Shown piece by piece: positions 10,112 through 21,974 of a stretch of DNA of 64,000 bases. Under the pieces are notes generated by a model, which had not been told where the DNA came from, did no database searches, and worked only from the letters and a program-made list of their open reading frames with translations. The translations under genes and the position numbers were made by a program. Source of the stretch: Parasulfuritortus cantonensis. GTDB lineage: Bacteria; Pseudomonadota; Gammaproteobacteria; Burkholderiales; Thiobacillaceae. The stretch covers positions 47,042-111,041 of the forward strand of contig NZ_SJZB01000010.1 in assembly GCF_004337445.1 (NCBI RefSeq), written 5' to 3'. Every line of letters starts with the position of its first letter. The stretch's first letter is position 1.

Positions 10112-13100
10112 CCGCCTACGCCGAGCTGCACTGCCTGTCCAACTTCACCTTCCTGCGCGGCGCCTCGCACCCGGAGGAACTGGTGGAGCGCGCCGCCAAA
10201 CTGGGCTACGCGGCCCTGGCCCTCACGGACGAATGTTCCGTGGCCGGCGTGGTGCGCGCCCACGTCGCCGCCAAGCCGGCCGGGCTCAAGCTCATCGTCG
10301 GCAGCGAGATCAGGCTCGAGGACGGCCCCCGCCTAGTCGTCCTGGCCGCCAACCGGCAGGGCTACGGCGAGCTGTGCCGGCTGATCACCGTAGGCCGGCG
10401 TTCGGCACCCAAGGGCCGCTACCGACTCACCCGGGCCGACCTGCAGTCGGGCCTGCCCGGCTGCCTGGCCATCCTGCTGCCCGAGAACGAGCCCGACCCG
10501 GAACACGCCGCCTGGCTCCAGGCCATCTTCCCTGGCCGTGCCTGGCTGGCGGTGGAACTGTTCGCCGGCAGCGACGACCGCCAGCGGCTGGCCGCCCTCA
10601 CCGCCCATGCCGAAGCGACCGGCCTCGCCGTGGTGGCGACCGGCGACGTGCACATGCACGTGCGCGCCCGCTGCGTCCTGCAGGACACCGTCACCGCCAT
10701 CCGCCTGGGTCGGCCGGTGAAGGACTGCGGCCATGCCCTGTTCGCCAACGGCGAGCGCCACCTGCGCCCCATCAAGCGCCTGGCCGGCCTGTACCCGGCC
10801 ACGCTGCTGGCGGAGAGCGTGGCCATCGCCGAACGCTGCGACTTCTCCCTGGACAGCCTGCGCTACGAATACCCGGCCGAGCTGGTGCCGCCCGGCACGA
10901 CGCCGGCCGCCCACCTGCGCGCCCTGACCGAGGCCGGCCTCGGCCGGCGCTTCCCGGACGGCGTGCCGGCCAAGGTGCGCGGCCTGATCGAGCACGAACT
11001 GGCCCTGATCGCCGAACTCGGCTACGAGCACTACTTCCTCACCGTCCACGACATCGTCGACTACGCCCGCGGCCGCGCCATCCTGTGCCAGGGCCGCGGA
11101 TCGGCGGCCAACTCGGCGGTCTGCTACGCATTGGGGATCACCGAGGTGGACCCGTCCCGCATGGCCATGCTGTTCGAGCGCTTCATCTCCCGGGAACGGG
11201 ACGAGCCGCCCGACATCGACGTGGACTTCGAGCACGAGCGCCGCGAGGAGGTGATCCAGTACCTGTACCGCAAGTACGGCCGCGACCGCGCCGCCCTGGC
11301 CGCCACGGTCATCACCTACCGGCCCAGGAGCGCCCTGCGCGACGTGGGCAAGGCCCTGGGCTTCGACCTCGCCCAGGTGGACCGCCTGGCCAAGGCCCAG
11401 TCCTGGTGGGACGGCCGCAAGGTGAAGCCGGAACGCCTGGCCGAGGCGGGCTTCGACCCTGCACACCGCCCGGTGGCCCGGCTGATCGACATCGTCGGCA
11501 CCCTGGTGGGCTTCCCGCGCCACCTGTCCCAGCACGTCGGCGGCTTCGTCATCTCCCGCGGGCCGCTGGCCGAACTGGTGCCGGTGGAGAACGCCGCCAT
11601 GGCCGAGCGCACCGTGATCCAGTGGGACAAGGACGACCTGGACGCGCTGGGCCTGCTGAAGGTGGACGTCCTGGCCCTGGGCATGCTGTCCGCCATCCGG
11701 CGCAGCCTGGACCTGGTCGCCAGCCTGCGTGGCCGGTCCGTGACGATGCAGGACATCCCGGCCGAGGACCCGGCCGTCTACGCCATGATCGGCCGCGCCG
11801 ACACGGTGGGGGTGTTCCAGATCGAGTCGCGCGCCCAGATGGCCATGCTGCCCCGGCTCAAGCCCAGGCGCTTCTACGACCTGGTGATCGAGGTGGCCAT
11901 CGTCCGCCCCGGCCCCATCCAGGGCGGCATGGTGCACCCCTACCTGCGCCGCCGGCAGGGCCTGGAGCCGGTCACCTACCCCTCCGAGGCGGTGCGCGAG
12001 GTGCTGGAACGCACCCTGGGCGTGCCCATCTTCCAGGAGCAGGTGATGCAGCTCGCCGTGGTGGCGGCCGGATTCACCCCCGGCGAGGCGGACCGCCTGC
12101 GCCGTTCCATGGCCGCCTGGCGCCGGCGCGGCGGCCTGGAGGGCTTCGAGGAACGCCTGATCTCGGGCATGCAGGCGCGCGGCTACGCGACCGAATTCGC
12201 CCAGGCCATCTACCGGCAGATACTCGGCTTCGGCGAATACGGCTTCCCTGAGTCCCACGCCGCCAGCTTCGCCCTGCTGGTCTACGTCTCGGCCTGGCTG
12301 AAGTGCCATGAGCCGGCCGCCTTCGCCTGCGCCCTGCTGAATTCCCAGCCCATGGGCTTCTACAGCCCGGACCAGATCCTCCAGGACGCCCGCCGGCATG
12401 GCATCGAGTTGCGCCCGGTGGACGTCGCCGCCAGCCATTGGGAGTGCACCCTGGAGCCCGCCGGCACGGTCCAGGCGGCCATCCGCCTGGGCCTCCGGCA
12501 GGTCAAGGGGATGAGCGCCGCGGGGGCGGAACGCCTAGTGGCGGCGCGTGCCTCGGTGCCCTATGCCGACGTGGCCGACCTGGTGCAGCGCGGCGGCCTG
12601 GACCGGCGCGACCTCCAGGCCCTCGCCACGGCCGGCGCCCTGCAGGGCCTGTCCGGCCACCGGCGCAACGCCCTCTGGGATGTCGCCGGCGCCCGCGAAC
12701 TGCCGCCCCTGTTCCAGGCGGCCGGCCTTGCCGAGGCCGACCCGGCCCTGCCGGTGCCCAGCGAGGGCGAGGACATCGTCGCCGACTACGCCAGCCTGGG
12801 CTTCACCCTGGGCCGCCACCCCCTGGCCCTGCTGAGAAGGCGGCTCAGCCGCATGCGCCTGACCAGCGCCGCCGACATCCGCAAGGCACCCAACGGCCGC
12901 CTGGTCCGCACCTCCGGCATCGTCACCGGCCGGCAGCGCCCGGACACCGCCAGTGGCGTCATCTTCGTCACCCTGGAGGACGAGACCGGCATGATCAACG
13001 TGGTGGTCTGGCGCGACCTGGCCGAACGCCAGCGCCGCGAACTGCTGGGCGCCAGCCTGCTCGGGGTGCAGGGGGTGATCGAGCGCCAGGGCGAGGTGGT

Positions 13101-13179
13101 CCACGTCATGGCCCGCCGGCTGGTGAATTTGAGCGGCCTGCTGGGCGAACTCACCGCCCGGTCGCGCGATTTCCGCTAA
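10108..13179 (+). CDS. dnaE2: Error-prone DNA polymerase DnaE2 (ImuC)
   Basis: A 1023-aa C-family polymerase, typical for DnaE2 and shorter than replicative DnaE. The N-terminal PHP domain begins [20 protein letters not shown]. The palm carries [15 protein letters not shown] with the catalytic aspartates, preceded by [29 protein letters not shown] and [15 protein letters not shown] are also family segments, and an OB-fold ([13 protein letters not shown]) lies near the C-terminus. It is the last gene of the LexA-controlled operon and ends 37 bases from the convergent mlaE stop; that gap holds only a GC-rich hairpin without a T tract. Confidence 0.96.
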   Translation: MTAYAELHCLSNFTFLRGASHPEELVERAAKLGYAALALTDECSVAGVVRAHVAAKPAGLKLIVGSEIRLEDGPRLVVLAANRQGYGELCRLITVGRRSAPKGRYRLTRADLQSGLPGCLAILLPENEPDPEHAAWLQAIFPGRAWLAVELFAGSDDRQRLAALTAHAEATGLAVVATGDVHMHVRARCVLQDTVTAIRLGRPVKDCGHALFANGERHLRPIKRLAGLYPATLLAESVAIAERCDFSLDSLRYEYPAELVPPGTTPAAHLRALTEAGLGRRFPDGVPAKVRGLIEHELALIAELGYEHYFLTVHDIVDYARGRAILCQGRGSAANSAVCYALGITEVDPSRMAMLFERFISRERDEPPDIDVDFEHERREEVIQYLYRKYGRDRAALAATVITYRPRSALRDVGKALGFDLAQVDRLAKAQSWWDGRKVKPERLAEAGFDPAHRPVARLIDIVGTLVGFPRHLSQHVGGFVISRGPLAELVPVENAAMAERTVIQWDKDDLDALGLLKVDVLALGMLSAIRRSLDLVASLRGRSVTMQDIPAEDPAVYAMIGRADTVGVFQIESRAQMAMLPRLKPRRFYDLVIEVAIVRPGPIQGGMVHPYLRRRQGLEPVTYPSEAVREVLERTLGVPIFQEQVMQLAVVAAGFTPGEADRLRRSMAAWRRRGGLEGFEERLISGMQARGYATEFAQAIYRQILGFGEYGFPESHAASFALLVYVSAWLKCHEPAAFACALLNSQPMGFYSPDQILQDARRHGIELRPVDVAASHWECTLEPAGTVQAAIRLGLRQVKGMSAAGAERLVAARASVPYADVADLVQRGGLDRRDLQALATAGALQGLSGHRRNALWDVAGARELPPLFQAAGLAEADPALPVPSEGEDIVADYASLGFTLGRHPLALLRRRLSRMRLTSAADIRKAPNGRLVRTSGIVTGRQRPDTASGVIFVTLEDETGMINVVVWRDLAERQRRELLGASLLGVQGVIERQGEVVHVMARRLVNLSGLLGELTARSRDFR

Positions 13180-13216
13180 ACGCAAGGGCTGCCCGGCGCA
13201 CCGCGCCGGCACACCC

Positions 13217-14011
13217 TCAGAGGCCGCGGAACATGAACGCGGTCAGGACGAAGTCGAGGCCCAGGATGGCCAGGCTGGAGGTCACCACGGTACGCGTCGT
13301 CGCGCGCGAGACACCTTCCGCAGTGGGCGGCGCATCGTAGCCTTCGAACAGCGCCACCACCGTCACGGCGGCACCGAACACCAGGCTCTTGATGACGCCG
13401 TTCAGGATGTCGTCCTTCAGGTCCACCGCAGATTGCATCTGCGACCAGAAGGCGCCTTCGTCGACCCCGATCACGCTCACCGCCACCAGGTAGCCGCCGA
13501 AGATACCCATGGCGGAGAACAAGGCCGCCAGCAGGGGCATGGAGATCGCCGCCCCCCAGAAGCGCGGCGCCACCACGCGGGCGATGGGGTCCACCGCCAT
13601 CATCTCCATGGCGGCGATCTGCTCGGTGGCCTTCATCAGGCCGATTTCGGCCGTGATGGCCGACCCGGCCCGGCTGGCGAACAGCAGGGCCGCGACCACC
13701 GGTCCCAGCTCGCGCACCAGCGACAGGGCCACGAGCACGCCCACCGCCTCCTCGGAACCGTAGGTCTGCAGGGTGTCGTAGCCCTGCAGGCCGAGCACCA
13801 TGCCGACGAACAGGCCGGACACGATGATGATGATGAGGGACAGGACACCGGCCGAGTAGACCTCCTTGATGACCAGTTGCGGCCGGCGCAGGCAGATGCC
13901 CGAGTGCAACATGGTCAACAGGAAGAAGCGCGTGGCCACGCCCATGCGCCAGACGCCATCGACAACCCGATGGCCAAGCTTGCGGACCCCTTTGAGTGCG
14001 CGTTCAGGCAT
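13217..14011 (-). CDS. mlaE: Phospholipid transport permease MlaE
   Basis: A 264-aa MlaE family inner-membrane permease. Family segments are VLGLQGYDTLQTYGSEEAVG and ELGPVVAALLFASRAGSAIT, then AEIGLMKATEQIAAMEMMAVDP. Its start overlaps mlaF by 8 bases. Downstream on the same strand mlaD would be expected at once, but the convergent SOS cassette comes first, so mlaFE is separated from mlaDCB. Confidence 0.96.
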   Translation of the reverse strand: MPERALKGVRKLGHRVVDGVWRMGVATRFFLLTMLHSGICLRRPQLVIKEVYSAGVLSLIIIIVSGLFVGMVLGLQGYDTLQTYGSEEAVGVLVALSLVRELGPVVAALLFASRAGSAITAEIGLMKATEQIAAMEMMAVDPIARVVAPRFWGAAISMPLLAALFSAMGIFGGYLVAVSVIGVDEGAFWSQMQSAVDLKDDILNGVIKSLVFGAAVTVVALFEGYDAPPTAEGVSRATTRTVVTSSLAILGLDFVLTAFMFRGL

Positions 14012-14807
14012 AAGACAACCCCAGATCTGCCGCGTAAGGATCGGCGGGATAATGGAAAGGTACCGGGCCGTCCTCCTCGCCGTGGACGAACTGGTGTACG
14101 AAAGGCAGGCCGGAGGCCTTGATCTCGGCCGGCGTGCCGTGCGCCTCCACCATGCCCTCGGAGATGAAGTAGACGTAATCGACCATCCGCAGGGACTCCT
14201 GGATGTCGTGAGTGACGACGATGGAGGTCAGGCCGAGGGTATCGGTCAGGCGCCGGATCAGGTTGCCGATGACCCCGAGCGAGATCGGGTCGAGACCGGC
14301 GAAGGGCTCGTCGTACAGGATCAGCATCGGATCGAGCGCGACCGCGCGCGCCAGGGCGACCCGCCGTGCCATGCCGCCGGACAGTTCCGAAGGCATCAGG
14401 TCATGGGCACCGCGCAGGCCGACCGCGTTCAGCTTGGCCAGGACCAGGTCGCGGATCATCTCCTCCGGCAGGTCGGTGTGTTCGCGCAACTGGAAGGCCA
14501 CGTTGTCGAACACCGACATGTCGGTGAACAGGGCGCCGAACTGGAACAGCATGCCCATGCGCCGACGCAGCTGGTACAAGCCGCGCTGATCGAGTGCGCC
14601 GACGTCGAGGCCATCCACCGAGAGCAGACCGCTGGTGGGGCGGACGGTGCCGCTGATGAGGCGGAACAGCGTCGTCTTGCCGCAACCCGAGTTGCCCATG
14701 ATGGCCACGACCTGGCCGCGCCGGGCAGTCAGGTCGATCCCCTTCAGGACCGGCCGGCTGTTGTAGGCAAAATGCAGCCCCTTGATTTCGACCAGATTGT
14801 CGGACAT
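14004..14807 (-). CDS. mlaF: Phospholipid transport ATP-binding protein MlaF
   Basis: A 267-aa ABC ATPase that powers MlaFEDB. Walker A is GNSGCGKTT, signature LSGGMARRVALARA, Walker B MLILYDEPFAGLDP. The long C-terminal extension with FHYPADPYAADLGL is typical of MlaF and contacts the partner subunit. The ATG is at 14805-14807. It heads the mlaFE unit; a 45-base gap separates it from the DUF72-like gene upstream. Confidence 0.95.
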   Translation of the reverse strand: MSDNLVEIKGLHFAYNSRPVLKGIDLTARRGQVVAIMGNSGCGKTTLFRLISGTVRPTSGLLSVDGLDVGALDQRGLYQLRRRMGMLFQFGALFTDMSVFDNVAFQLREHTDLPEEMIRDLVLAKLNAVGLRGAHDLMPSELSGGMARRVALARAVALDPMLILYDEPFAGLDPISLGVIGNLIRRLTDTLGLTSIVVTHDIQESLRMVDYVYFISEGMVEAHGTPAEIKASGLPFVHQFVHGEEDGPVPFHYPADPYAADLGLSYA

Positions 14808-14852
14808 GGATGGATGTGAGGAATTGGCTTGCCGCGTTGTGTTCGCCGGATT

Positions 14853-15344
14853 TTATCCGACCCGGCCGGTTGGCCCAAGGCCGAGGAGCCCGAGCAGCGT
14901 GTTCACCTTGGCCAGGGTTGCAAGGTTGCCATCCCGGCTCAGCAGATAGGTGGCCCCGGATTCGGCCGCGCGCCGGCGCAGGAGATCGCCCAGCCCACGC
15001 AGGTCGACGTCGGCATCGAACCACAGCACGTCCGGGTCGTCCGGCCCGCAGAGCAAGGCCGGCCTCGGCGCAAAGGCCGCCAGGCACGCCTGCACCGCCT
15101 CGGTGTCCTGATGGTTGGCGTCACGCTCGAGCAGGAAGCGGAATTCGTCGCGGGTGTCGGCCAGCCATTCCGCGACGGTCGCCGGCGCCAGCCGGCTCCA
15201 GGTCGCGCGAGGCAGCCACAGGCAGGAGAACTGGGTGTTGTAATAGGCCAGCCGCCATTCCTCCGGCATGCCCGCGGGATAGAAGGTGTCGTCCCAGGAC
15301 GGGAAACGCCAGTCGGCCGCCCCGAGAAATACGCCATGGCTCAT
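14853..15344 (-). CDS. Short DUF72 (YecE)-like protein
   Basis: A 163-aa protein whose first half resembles the start of DUF72/YecE proteins: GAADWRFPSWDDTFYPAGMP recalls GTSGWSYxxWRGxFYP, and a YYNTQF segment follows. DUF72 proteins are usually about 250 residues with a TIM-barrel fold; this one is much shorter and diverges after residue 60. It could be a degenerate or reduced member. No function is known. It is read in the same direction as mlaF and may be co-transcribed with it. Confidence 0.65.
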   Translation of the reverse strand: MSHGVFLGAADWRFPSWDDTFYPAGMPEEWRLAYYNTQFSCLWLPRATWSRLAPATVAEWLADTRDEFRFLLERDANHQDTEAVQACLAAFAPRPALLCGPDDPDVLWFDADVDLRGLGDLLRRRAAESGATYLLSRDGNLATLAKVNTLLGLLGLGPTGRVG

Positions 15345-15404
15345 GTCGTGTCATCCAATTGGTGTGCGCCGGGATCCCGCCCGGGCGGACCGGCGGCGAC
15401 GATC

Positions 15405-15545
15405 GGCTGTAACAGTATTTATCTACCGTATGGCTTGTCGCAAATTTACTACAGATGTATTTTCGTATAGTTCGTTCTTTACTACCGACAATAACGATAT
15501 ATACATATTCTGATATTCTTAAATTAATGGTCAGAATTATCGCCG
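15405..15545 (+). promoter_or_regulatory. AT-rich upstream region with a candidate sigma-70 promoter
   Basis: Most of 15345-15579 has no gene, and about 15405-15545 is strikingly AT-rich against the GC-rich surroundings. One possible promoter is TTTACT (15478-15483) with TATACA (15500-15505), 16 bases apart; each matches consensus at 4 of 6 positions. Other AT-rich hexamers nearby are equally possible. Confidence 0.4.
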
Positions 15546-15579
15546 TTTTACCCATCCAACCCGAAGGAGAGCTTTCGTC

Positions 15580-16364
15580 ATGAAGATCAAGACCATCGTC
15601 GCCGCCTTGCTGTTCACCGTCGCCGCCCCCGTTCTGGCTGCCGACGCCGCCCCCGCCGCTCCCACCGTCCCGCAAACGCCGGAAGCCTGGCTGAACCGCA
15701 TGACCGACTTCACCCAGAACCAGTCCGCCTACAAGGACCCGAAGGTCTTCGTGCCCTGGTTCAACGCCGTCACCGAGCCCGGCTTCTACGCCGCCATGGG
15801 CAACGGCATGATGGACCCCGCCGGCTGGACCCGCATGATGGGCTCCATGATGGACCCCAACGCCTACCGCAACATGGCCGAATGGGCCGACCCGAACATC
15901 TACATGAAGTGGATGGCCGCGGGCATGGACCCCAACTTCTACACCGCCCTGCTGACCCAGATGACCGATCCGGGCAAGATGATGCGCTGGGCCATGATGC
16001 CCATGGACCCGAAGATGTGGTCCATGATGATGAACACCATGAACCCCAACATGTACATGAAGTGGATGATGGCCCCATGGACCCGAAGGTCTGGCAGATG
16101 GGCATGAACGCCATGAACCCGAACCTGTACATGGGCTGGATGAACGCCGGTATGGACCCGAAGAGCTACGGCCCGACCTGGAGCGGCTGGATGGCCAACC
16201 CGATGGCCGGCGTCCCGACCGCTGGCGCGCCTGTCGCCATGACCCCCTGGACCGTTCCCGCCGCCCCGGCCGGTACCTTCAACTTCTTCGACCCGAACGC
16301 CTGGATGGGCATGATGGCCGCCCCCATGGGCGCCATGCAGCCGGCCCCGGCCCCGGCGAAGTAA
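15580..16364 (+). CDS. Secreted methionine-rich repeat protein (frame broken by an apparent 1-base loss)
   Basis: I do not recognise this family. A signal peptide (MKIKTIVAALLFTVAAPVLA) is followed by about a dozen degenerate repeats of some 13 residues with pattern [D/N]-P-x-x-[Y/W/F]-x-x-W/M-M-x-x-x-M, for example DPNIYMKWMAAGM, DPKMWSMMMNTM and NPNLYMGWMNAGM. It ends in an Ala/Pro-rich tail (MQPAPAPAK). The frame from 15580 ends early at 16107, but the same repeats continue without a break in the next frame to 16364. Adding one C to the C run at 16073-16076 restores MMAPMDPKVW and gives 261 aa. AAGGAGAG lies 8 bases before the ATG, and a strong terminator follows. Met- and Trp-rich periplasmic repeats suggest copper or other metal binding, or membrane association; that is inference only. 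Confidence 0.75.
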
Positions 16365-16385
16365 TCCACGTCGCCAGGACGTACG

Positions 16386-16412
16386 AAAACGGCCGCGCAA
16401 GCGGCCGTTTTT
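16386..16412 (+). terminator. Rho-independent terminator after the Met-rich gene
   Basis: An 11-bp stem AAAACGGCCGC / GCGGCCGTTTT with a GCAA tetraloop ends in a T run. The A run on the other side lets it also work leftward for cysS, whose stop is 20 bases away. Confidence 0.9.
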
Positions 16413-16431
16413 CATTGCGCCGCCGATCGCC

Positions 16432-17802
16432 TCACAAGCGGCGCCATTGCGTTCCCTGCGGACCGTCCTCGAGCAGGACGCCAGCCGCCTTGAGTTCGTC
16501 CCGGATGGCGTCGGACCGCTTGAAATCCTTCGCCTTGCGTGCCGCCAGACGCTCGGCGATCAAGGCCTCGATGCGCTCCGCCGTCAGCCCGCCCGTCTCG
16601 GCACCCGCCTGCAGGTAGGCCTCCGGCTCGCGCTGCAACAGTCCCAGGACACCGGCCAGCGCCTTCAGGCGGGCCGCCGCCTCGGCCGTACCGGCACGGT
16701 TCAGCTCGGCCGCGAGGTCGAACAGCACCGCCAGGGCCTCGGGCGTATTGAAGTCGTCGTCCATGGCCGCCTTGAAGCGCGCCGCATGGGGATCGTCCCA
16801 GGCGATCGTCCAGGCGGCCGCCTCGGCGCCGCGCAACGCGGTGTAGAGCCGGGTCAGAGCGGCCTTGGCGTCATCCAGATGCTGGTCCGAATAGTTGAGC
16901 GGGCTGCGGTAATGGGCACGCAGGATGAAGAAGCGGACCACCTCGGCATCGTATTTCTCCAGCACCTCGCGGATGGTGAAGAAATTGCCCAGCGACTTGG
17001 ACATCTTCTCGTCGTCGACGCGGACGAAGCCGTTGTGCAGCCAGTAGTTGACGAACTTGCAGCCATGCGCGCCCTCGGACTGGGCGATCTCGTTCTCATG
17101 GTGCGGGAACTGCAGATCCTGACCGCCGCCGTGGATGTCGAAATGCGGCCCGAGCAGGTCCGAGCCCATGACCGAACATTCGATGTGCCAGCCCGGCCGG
17201 CCCGGCCCCCAGGGCGAGGCCCAGGACGGCTCGTCCGGCTTGGCCGCCTTCCAGAGGGCGAAGTCCATGGGATCGCGCTTGCTCGGATCGATGTCGACCC
17301 GCTCGCCGGCACGCAGGTCTTCCAGCGACTTGCCGGACAGGCGGCCGTATTCCGGAAAGGACTGGACCGCGTAATAGACGTCGCCGTTGCTGGCCGCGTA
17401 GGCATGGCCGTTGCCGATGAGGGTGCCGATCATGGCCTGCATCTTGTCGACGTATTCGGTCGCACGCGGCTCGTGGTCCGGCGGCAGCACGCCCAGGGCG
17501 GCGCTGTCCTCGTGCATGGCGTCGATGAAACGCTGAGTCAGGCGGGTGAACGGCTCGCCGTTCTCCAGGGCGCGCCGGATGATCTTGTCGTCGATGTCGG
17601 TGACGTTGCGGACGTAATCGACCTGGTAGCCCGAGGCACGCAGCCAGCGTGCCACCATGTCGAACACCACCAGCACGCGGGCGTGGCCGAGATGGCAATA
17701 GTCGTATACCGTCATGCCGCACACATACATGCGCACCTTGCCCGGCTCGATGGGCACGAATTCCTGTTTGTCGCGGACGAGTGAGTTGTAGAGTTTCAGC
17801 AT
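16432..17802 (-). CDS. cysS: Cysteinyl-tRNA synthetase
   Basis: A 456-aa class I aminoacyl-tRNA synthetase that charges tRNA-Cys. The N-terminus reads [21 protein letters not shown], with the Zn-ligand Cys and the HIGH-type HLGH. Other marks are the Zn-site segment [10 protein letters not shown] and the KMSKS loop [10 protein letters not shown]. Length and C-terminus are normal. It is divergent from recQ across 74 bases. Confidence 0.97.
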   Translation of the reverse strand: MLKLYNSLVRDKQEFVPIEPGKVRMYVCGMTVYDYCHLGHARVLVVFDMVARWLRASGYQVDYVRNVTDIDDKIIRRALENGEPFTRLTQRFIDAMHEDSAALGVLPPDHEPRATEYVDKMQAMIGTLIGNGHAYAASNGDVYYAVQSFPEYGRLSGKSLEDLRAGERVDIDPSKRDPMDFALWKAAKPDEPSWASPWGPGRPGWHIECSVMGSDLLGPHFDIHGGGQDLQFPHHENEIAQSEGAHGCKFVNYWLHNGFVRVDDEKMSKSLGNFFTIREVLEKYDAEVVRFFILRAHYRSPLNYSDQHLDDAKAALTRLYTALRGAEAAAWTIAWDDPHAARFKAAMDDDFNTPEALAVLFDLAAELNRAGTAEAAARLKALAGVLGLLQREPEAYLQAGAETGGLTAERIEALIAERLAARKAKDFKRSDAIRDELKAAGVLLEDGPQGTQWRRL

Positions 17803-17876
17803 GAGTCGAGGATGACGACAATCGGAAAGGGAGAATTTTAGCGGAAGCCGGCCGCCGCATCCGGCAAACTGACACC

Positions 17877-19697
<1,821 letters not shown>

Positions 19698-19729
19698 CCG
19701 GCCGGCCAAGTCGAGTAGTATTACTTAGT

Positions 19730-19752
19730 GCATAGACATTTATGTCTTATGC
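19730..19752. repeat. Imperfect inverted repeat upstream of the small Cys-containing gene
   Basis: GCATAGACAT ... ATGTCTTATGC forms a dyad with a one-base bulge in an AT-rich stretch 60-80 bases before the next gene. It could be an operator or part of a promoter. Confidence 0.4.
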
Positions 19753-19810
19753 GATATTAATTTTTCCCGGCGCCAGGGCTATCGTTGCCACCGAGGACGA
19801 GGAGGTGGCG

Positions 19811-20182
19811 ATGGATACCGAATGCTTCGGTCGGCACGGCGCAAACATCATCAAGTGGCTGGATGACGCAAAACGTGGCGTATTCCAGAGCGATCTCGCG
19901 GACATCCGCGCCGCCCTCGGCCAATTCGCCGACAGCGCGTCGGCCTGCGCCGGCCATTGCCCGCGCGCCGCCGACCTGACCCGGATCGAGTCGATGTGGA
20001 ACCAGTTCCTGAGCCTATATCGCGACGACGACGACGACGCGGGCCGCCCCGACGGCGCGAGTGCGGCGAGCAGGTTGGAAGCGGTCCTGCGCGCCATGTT
20101 GCTCGCCATGCACGACATGGCCAAGGGTTGCCACACCTGCCGGCGGCCGGCTCCGGACCAACCCGCCGGCGGCTCCCTCTAG
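19811..20182 (+). CDS. Small cysteine-containing hypothetical protein
   Basis: Unrecognised 123-aa soluble, helical-looking protein. The ATG at 19811 has a strong Shine-Dalgarno (GAGGAGGTGGCG); a longer frame from 19742 lacks one. Cysteines occur as C46-x3-C50 (CAGHC) and C107-x2-C110 (CHTC), with further histidines nearby (H49, H101, H108). This suggests a helical hairpin that binds a metal or forms disulphides. An acidic run DDDDD lies at residues 72-76. It has no signal peptide. It is convergent with glnS. Confidence 0.7.
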   Translation: MDTECFGRHGANIIKWLDDAKRGVFQSDLADIRAALGQFADSASACAGHCPRAADLTRIESMWNQFLSLYRDDDDDAGRPDGASAASRLEAVLRAMLLAMHDMAKGCHTCRRPAPDQPAGGSL

Positions 20183-20202
20183 CCCGCCGGCGTCCTCCCG
20201 CC

Positions 20203-21864
20203 TTACTTGGCCCAGGTATCCTTCAGGCTGACGGTGCGGTTGAAGACCAGTCTTCCGCCCGGTTGGTGATCCAGCCGGTCGGCGCAGAAATAGCCGATGC
20301 GTTCGAACTGGTAGCGGCTCTCGGGAACCGCCTCCTTGACGGCGGCCTCGACCCAACCCTGCACCACCTTGAGGGAACCGGGGTTGAGGAACTCGAGGAA
20401 GTCGTGATCCCGGTGGCCGTCCGGCTCCGAATCGGTGAACAGACGGTCGTAGAGACGGAATTCCGCCGCCAGGGCATGTTCGGCCGACAACCAGTGGATG
20501 ACACCCTTGACCTTGCGGCCGACCGGGTTCTTGCCCAGCGTCTCGTGGTCGATCGAGCAGCGCAGTTCGACGAGCCGGCCGGCCGCGTCCTTGACCGCCT
20601 CCTCGCACTTGATCACGTAGGAATAGCGCAGGCGCACCTCGCCGCCCACGGTCAGCCGCTGCCAGCCCGCCGGCGGGTCGTCGCTGAAGTCGTCGCGCTC
20701 GACCCATATTTCGCGCCCGATCGGCACCTCACGCTCGCCGAACTCAGGATGGTGGGGATGGAAACCGGCGGCACGGCCGGCGGTGACGCCTTCCTGGTAA
20801 TTGGTCAGGACGACCTTGACCGGGTCGACGACCGCCATGACCCGCGGCACCTTGGCCTCCAGGTCCTCGCGGATGGCCGCCTCCAGCACGGCCATCTCGA
20901 CGATGTTGACCGACTTGGAGATGCCGATGCGGCGGGCGAATTCGCGGATCCCCTCGGGCGTGTAGCCGCGCCGGCGCATGCCGTGGATGGTGGGCATGCG
21001 GGGATCGTCCCAGCCGGCCACGTGGCCCTGGCTGACCAGTTGCAGGAGCTTGCGCTTGCTGGTGATGGTGTTGTGCAGTTCCAGGCGCGAGAACTCGATC
21101 TGCTGCGGATGGCAGCCGATGGTGATGTTGTCCAGCACCCAGTCGTAGAGCGGGCGGTGGTCCTCGAACTCGAGCGTGCACAGGGAATGGGTGATGCCTT
21201 CCAGGGCGTCCGAGATGCAATGCGTGTAGTCGTACATCGGGTAGATGCACCACTGGTCGCCGGTACGGATGTGATGTGCCCGCTTGATCCGGTAGATGAC
21301 CGGATCGCGCATGTTGATGTTCGGCGCGGCCATGTCGATCTTGGCGCGCAGGGTCTTGCTGCCGTCCGGGAACTCGCCGGCCTTCATGCGCCGGAACAGA
21401 TCGAGGTTCTCCTCGACGGAGCGGTCGCGGTAGGGGCTGTTGCGCCCGGCCTCGGTCAGGGTGCCGCGATACTCGCGCATCTGGTCCGGCGTCAGGTCAC
21501 AGACGAAGGCCTTGCCGGTCTGGATCAGTTCCTCGGCGTAGCCGTAGAGCTGTGGGAAATAGTCGGATGCCCAGCGCACCTCGCCGTTCCACCGGAAGCC
21601 GAGCCAGTGCACGTCTTCCATGATGGAATCGGCGTACTCGTTGGACTCCTTCTCGGGGTTGGTGTCGTCGAAGCGCAGGTTGCAGGTGCCCTGGTAGTTC
21701 TGCGCGAGACCGAAGTTCAGGCAGATCGACTTGGCATGGCCGACATGCAGGTAGCCATTGGGTTCCGGGGGGAAGCGGGTGGCCACGGAAACGTGCTTTC
21801 CGGAAGCCAGATCGCCATCGATGATGGTGCGGATGAAATGCTGTACGGGCGTGGTGTCGCTCAT
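20203..21864 (-). CDS. glnS: Glutaminyl-tRNA synthetase
   Basis: A 553-aa GlnRS, the same size as the E. coli enzyme. It shows the class I HIGH motif in [32 protein letters not shown], and a KMSKS-type loop TSKRKLLQL. The start [10 protein letters not shown] at 21864 is chosen; longer in-frame starts add non-conserved residues. Having GlnRS implies direct charging of tRNA-Gln. Divergent from the TPR gene across a 110-base gap. Confidence 0.97.
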   Translation of the reverse strand: MSDTTPVQHFIRTIIDGDLASGKHVSVATRFPPEPNGYLHVGHAKSICLNFGLAQNYQGTCNLRFDDTNPEKESNEYADSIMEDVHWLGFRWNGEVRWASDYFPQLYGYAEELIQTGKAFVCDLTPDQMREYRGTLTEAGRNSPYRDRSVEENLDLFRRMKAGEFPDGSKTLRAKIDMAAPNINMRDPVIYRIKRAHHIRTGDQWCIYPMYDYTHCISDALEGITHSLCTLEFEDHRPLYDWVLDNITIGCHPQQIEFSRLELHNTITSKRKLLQLVSQGHVAGWDDPRMPTIHGMRRRGYTPEGIREFARRIGISKSVNIVEMAVLEAAIREDLEAKVPRVMAVVDPVKVVLTNYQEGVTAGRAAGFHPHHPEFGEREVPIGREIWVERDDFSDDPPAGWQRLTVGGEVRLRYSYVIKCEEAVKDAAGRLVELRCSIDHETLGKNPVGRKVKGVIHWLSAEHALAAEFRLYDRLFTDSEPDGHRDHDFLEFLNPGSLKVVQGWVEAAVKEAVPESRYQFERIGYFCADRLDHQPGGRLVFNRTVSLKDTWAK

Positions 21865-21974
21865 GATTATTTGATATAAAGACGGGCGTTTGCTGGAAGT
21901 GAAAAAGCTCCCGAGCCACATGAATCCATTGCAACGGAGTGCCGCTGCAAAACATTCAGAGAAGTATATCACCG

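Noticed and set aside
13180..13216. GC-rich hairpin between dnaE2 and mlaE as a terminator
   Set aside because: A CGGCGC/GCGCCG stem is present but there is no T tract in either direction.
3458..13216. Mobile-element borders around the repair island
   Set aside because: No direct repeats, recombinase, transposase or tRNA seen at either edge by eye.
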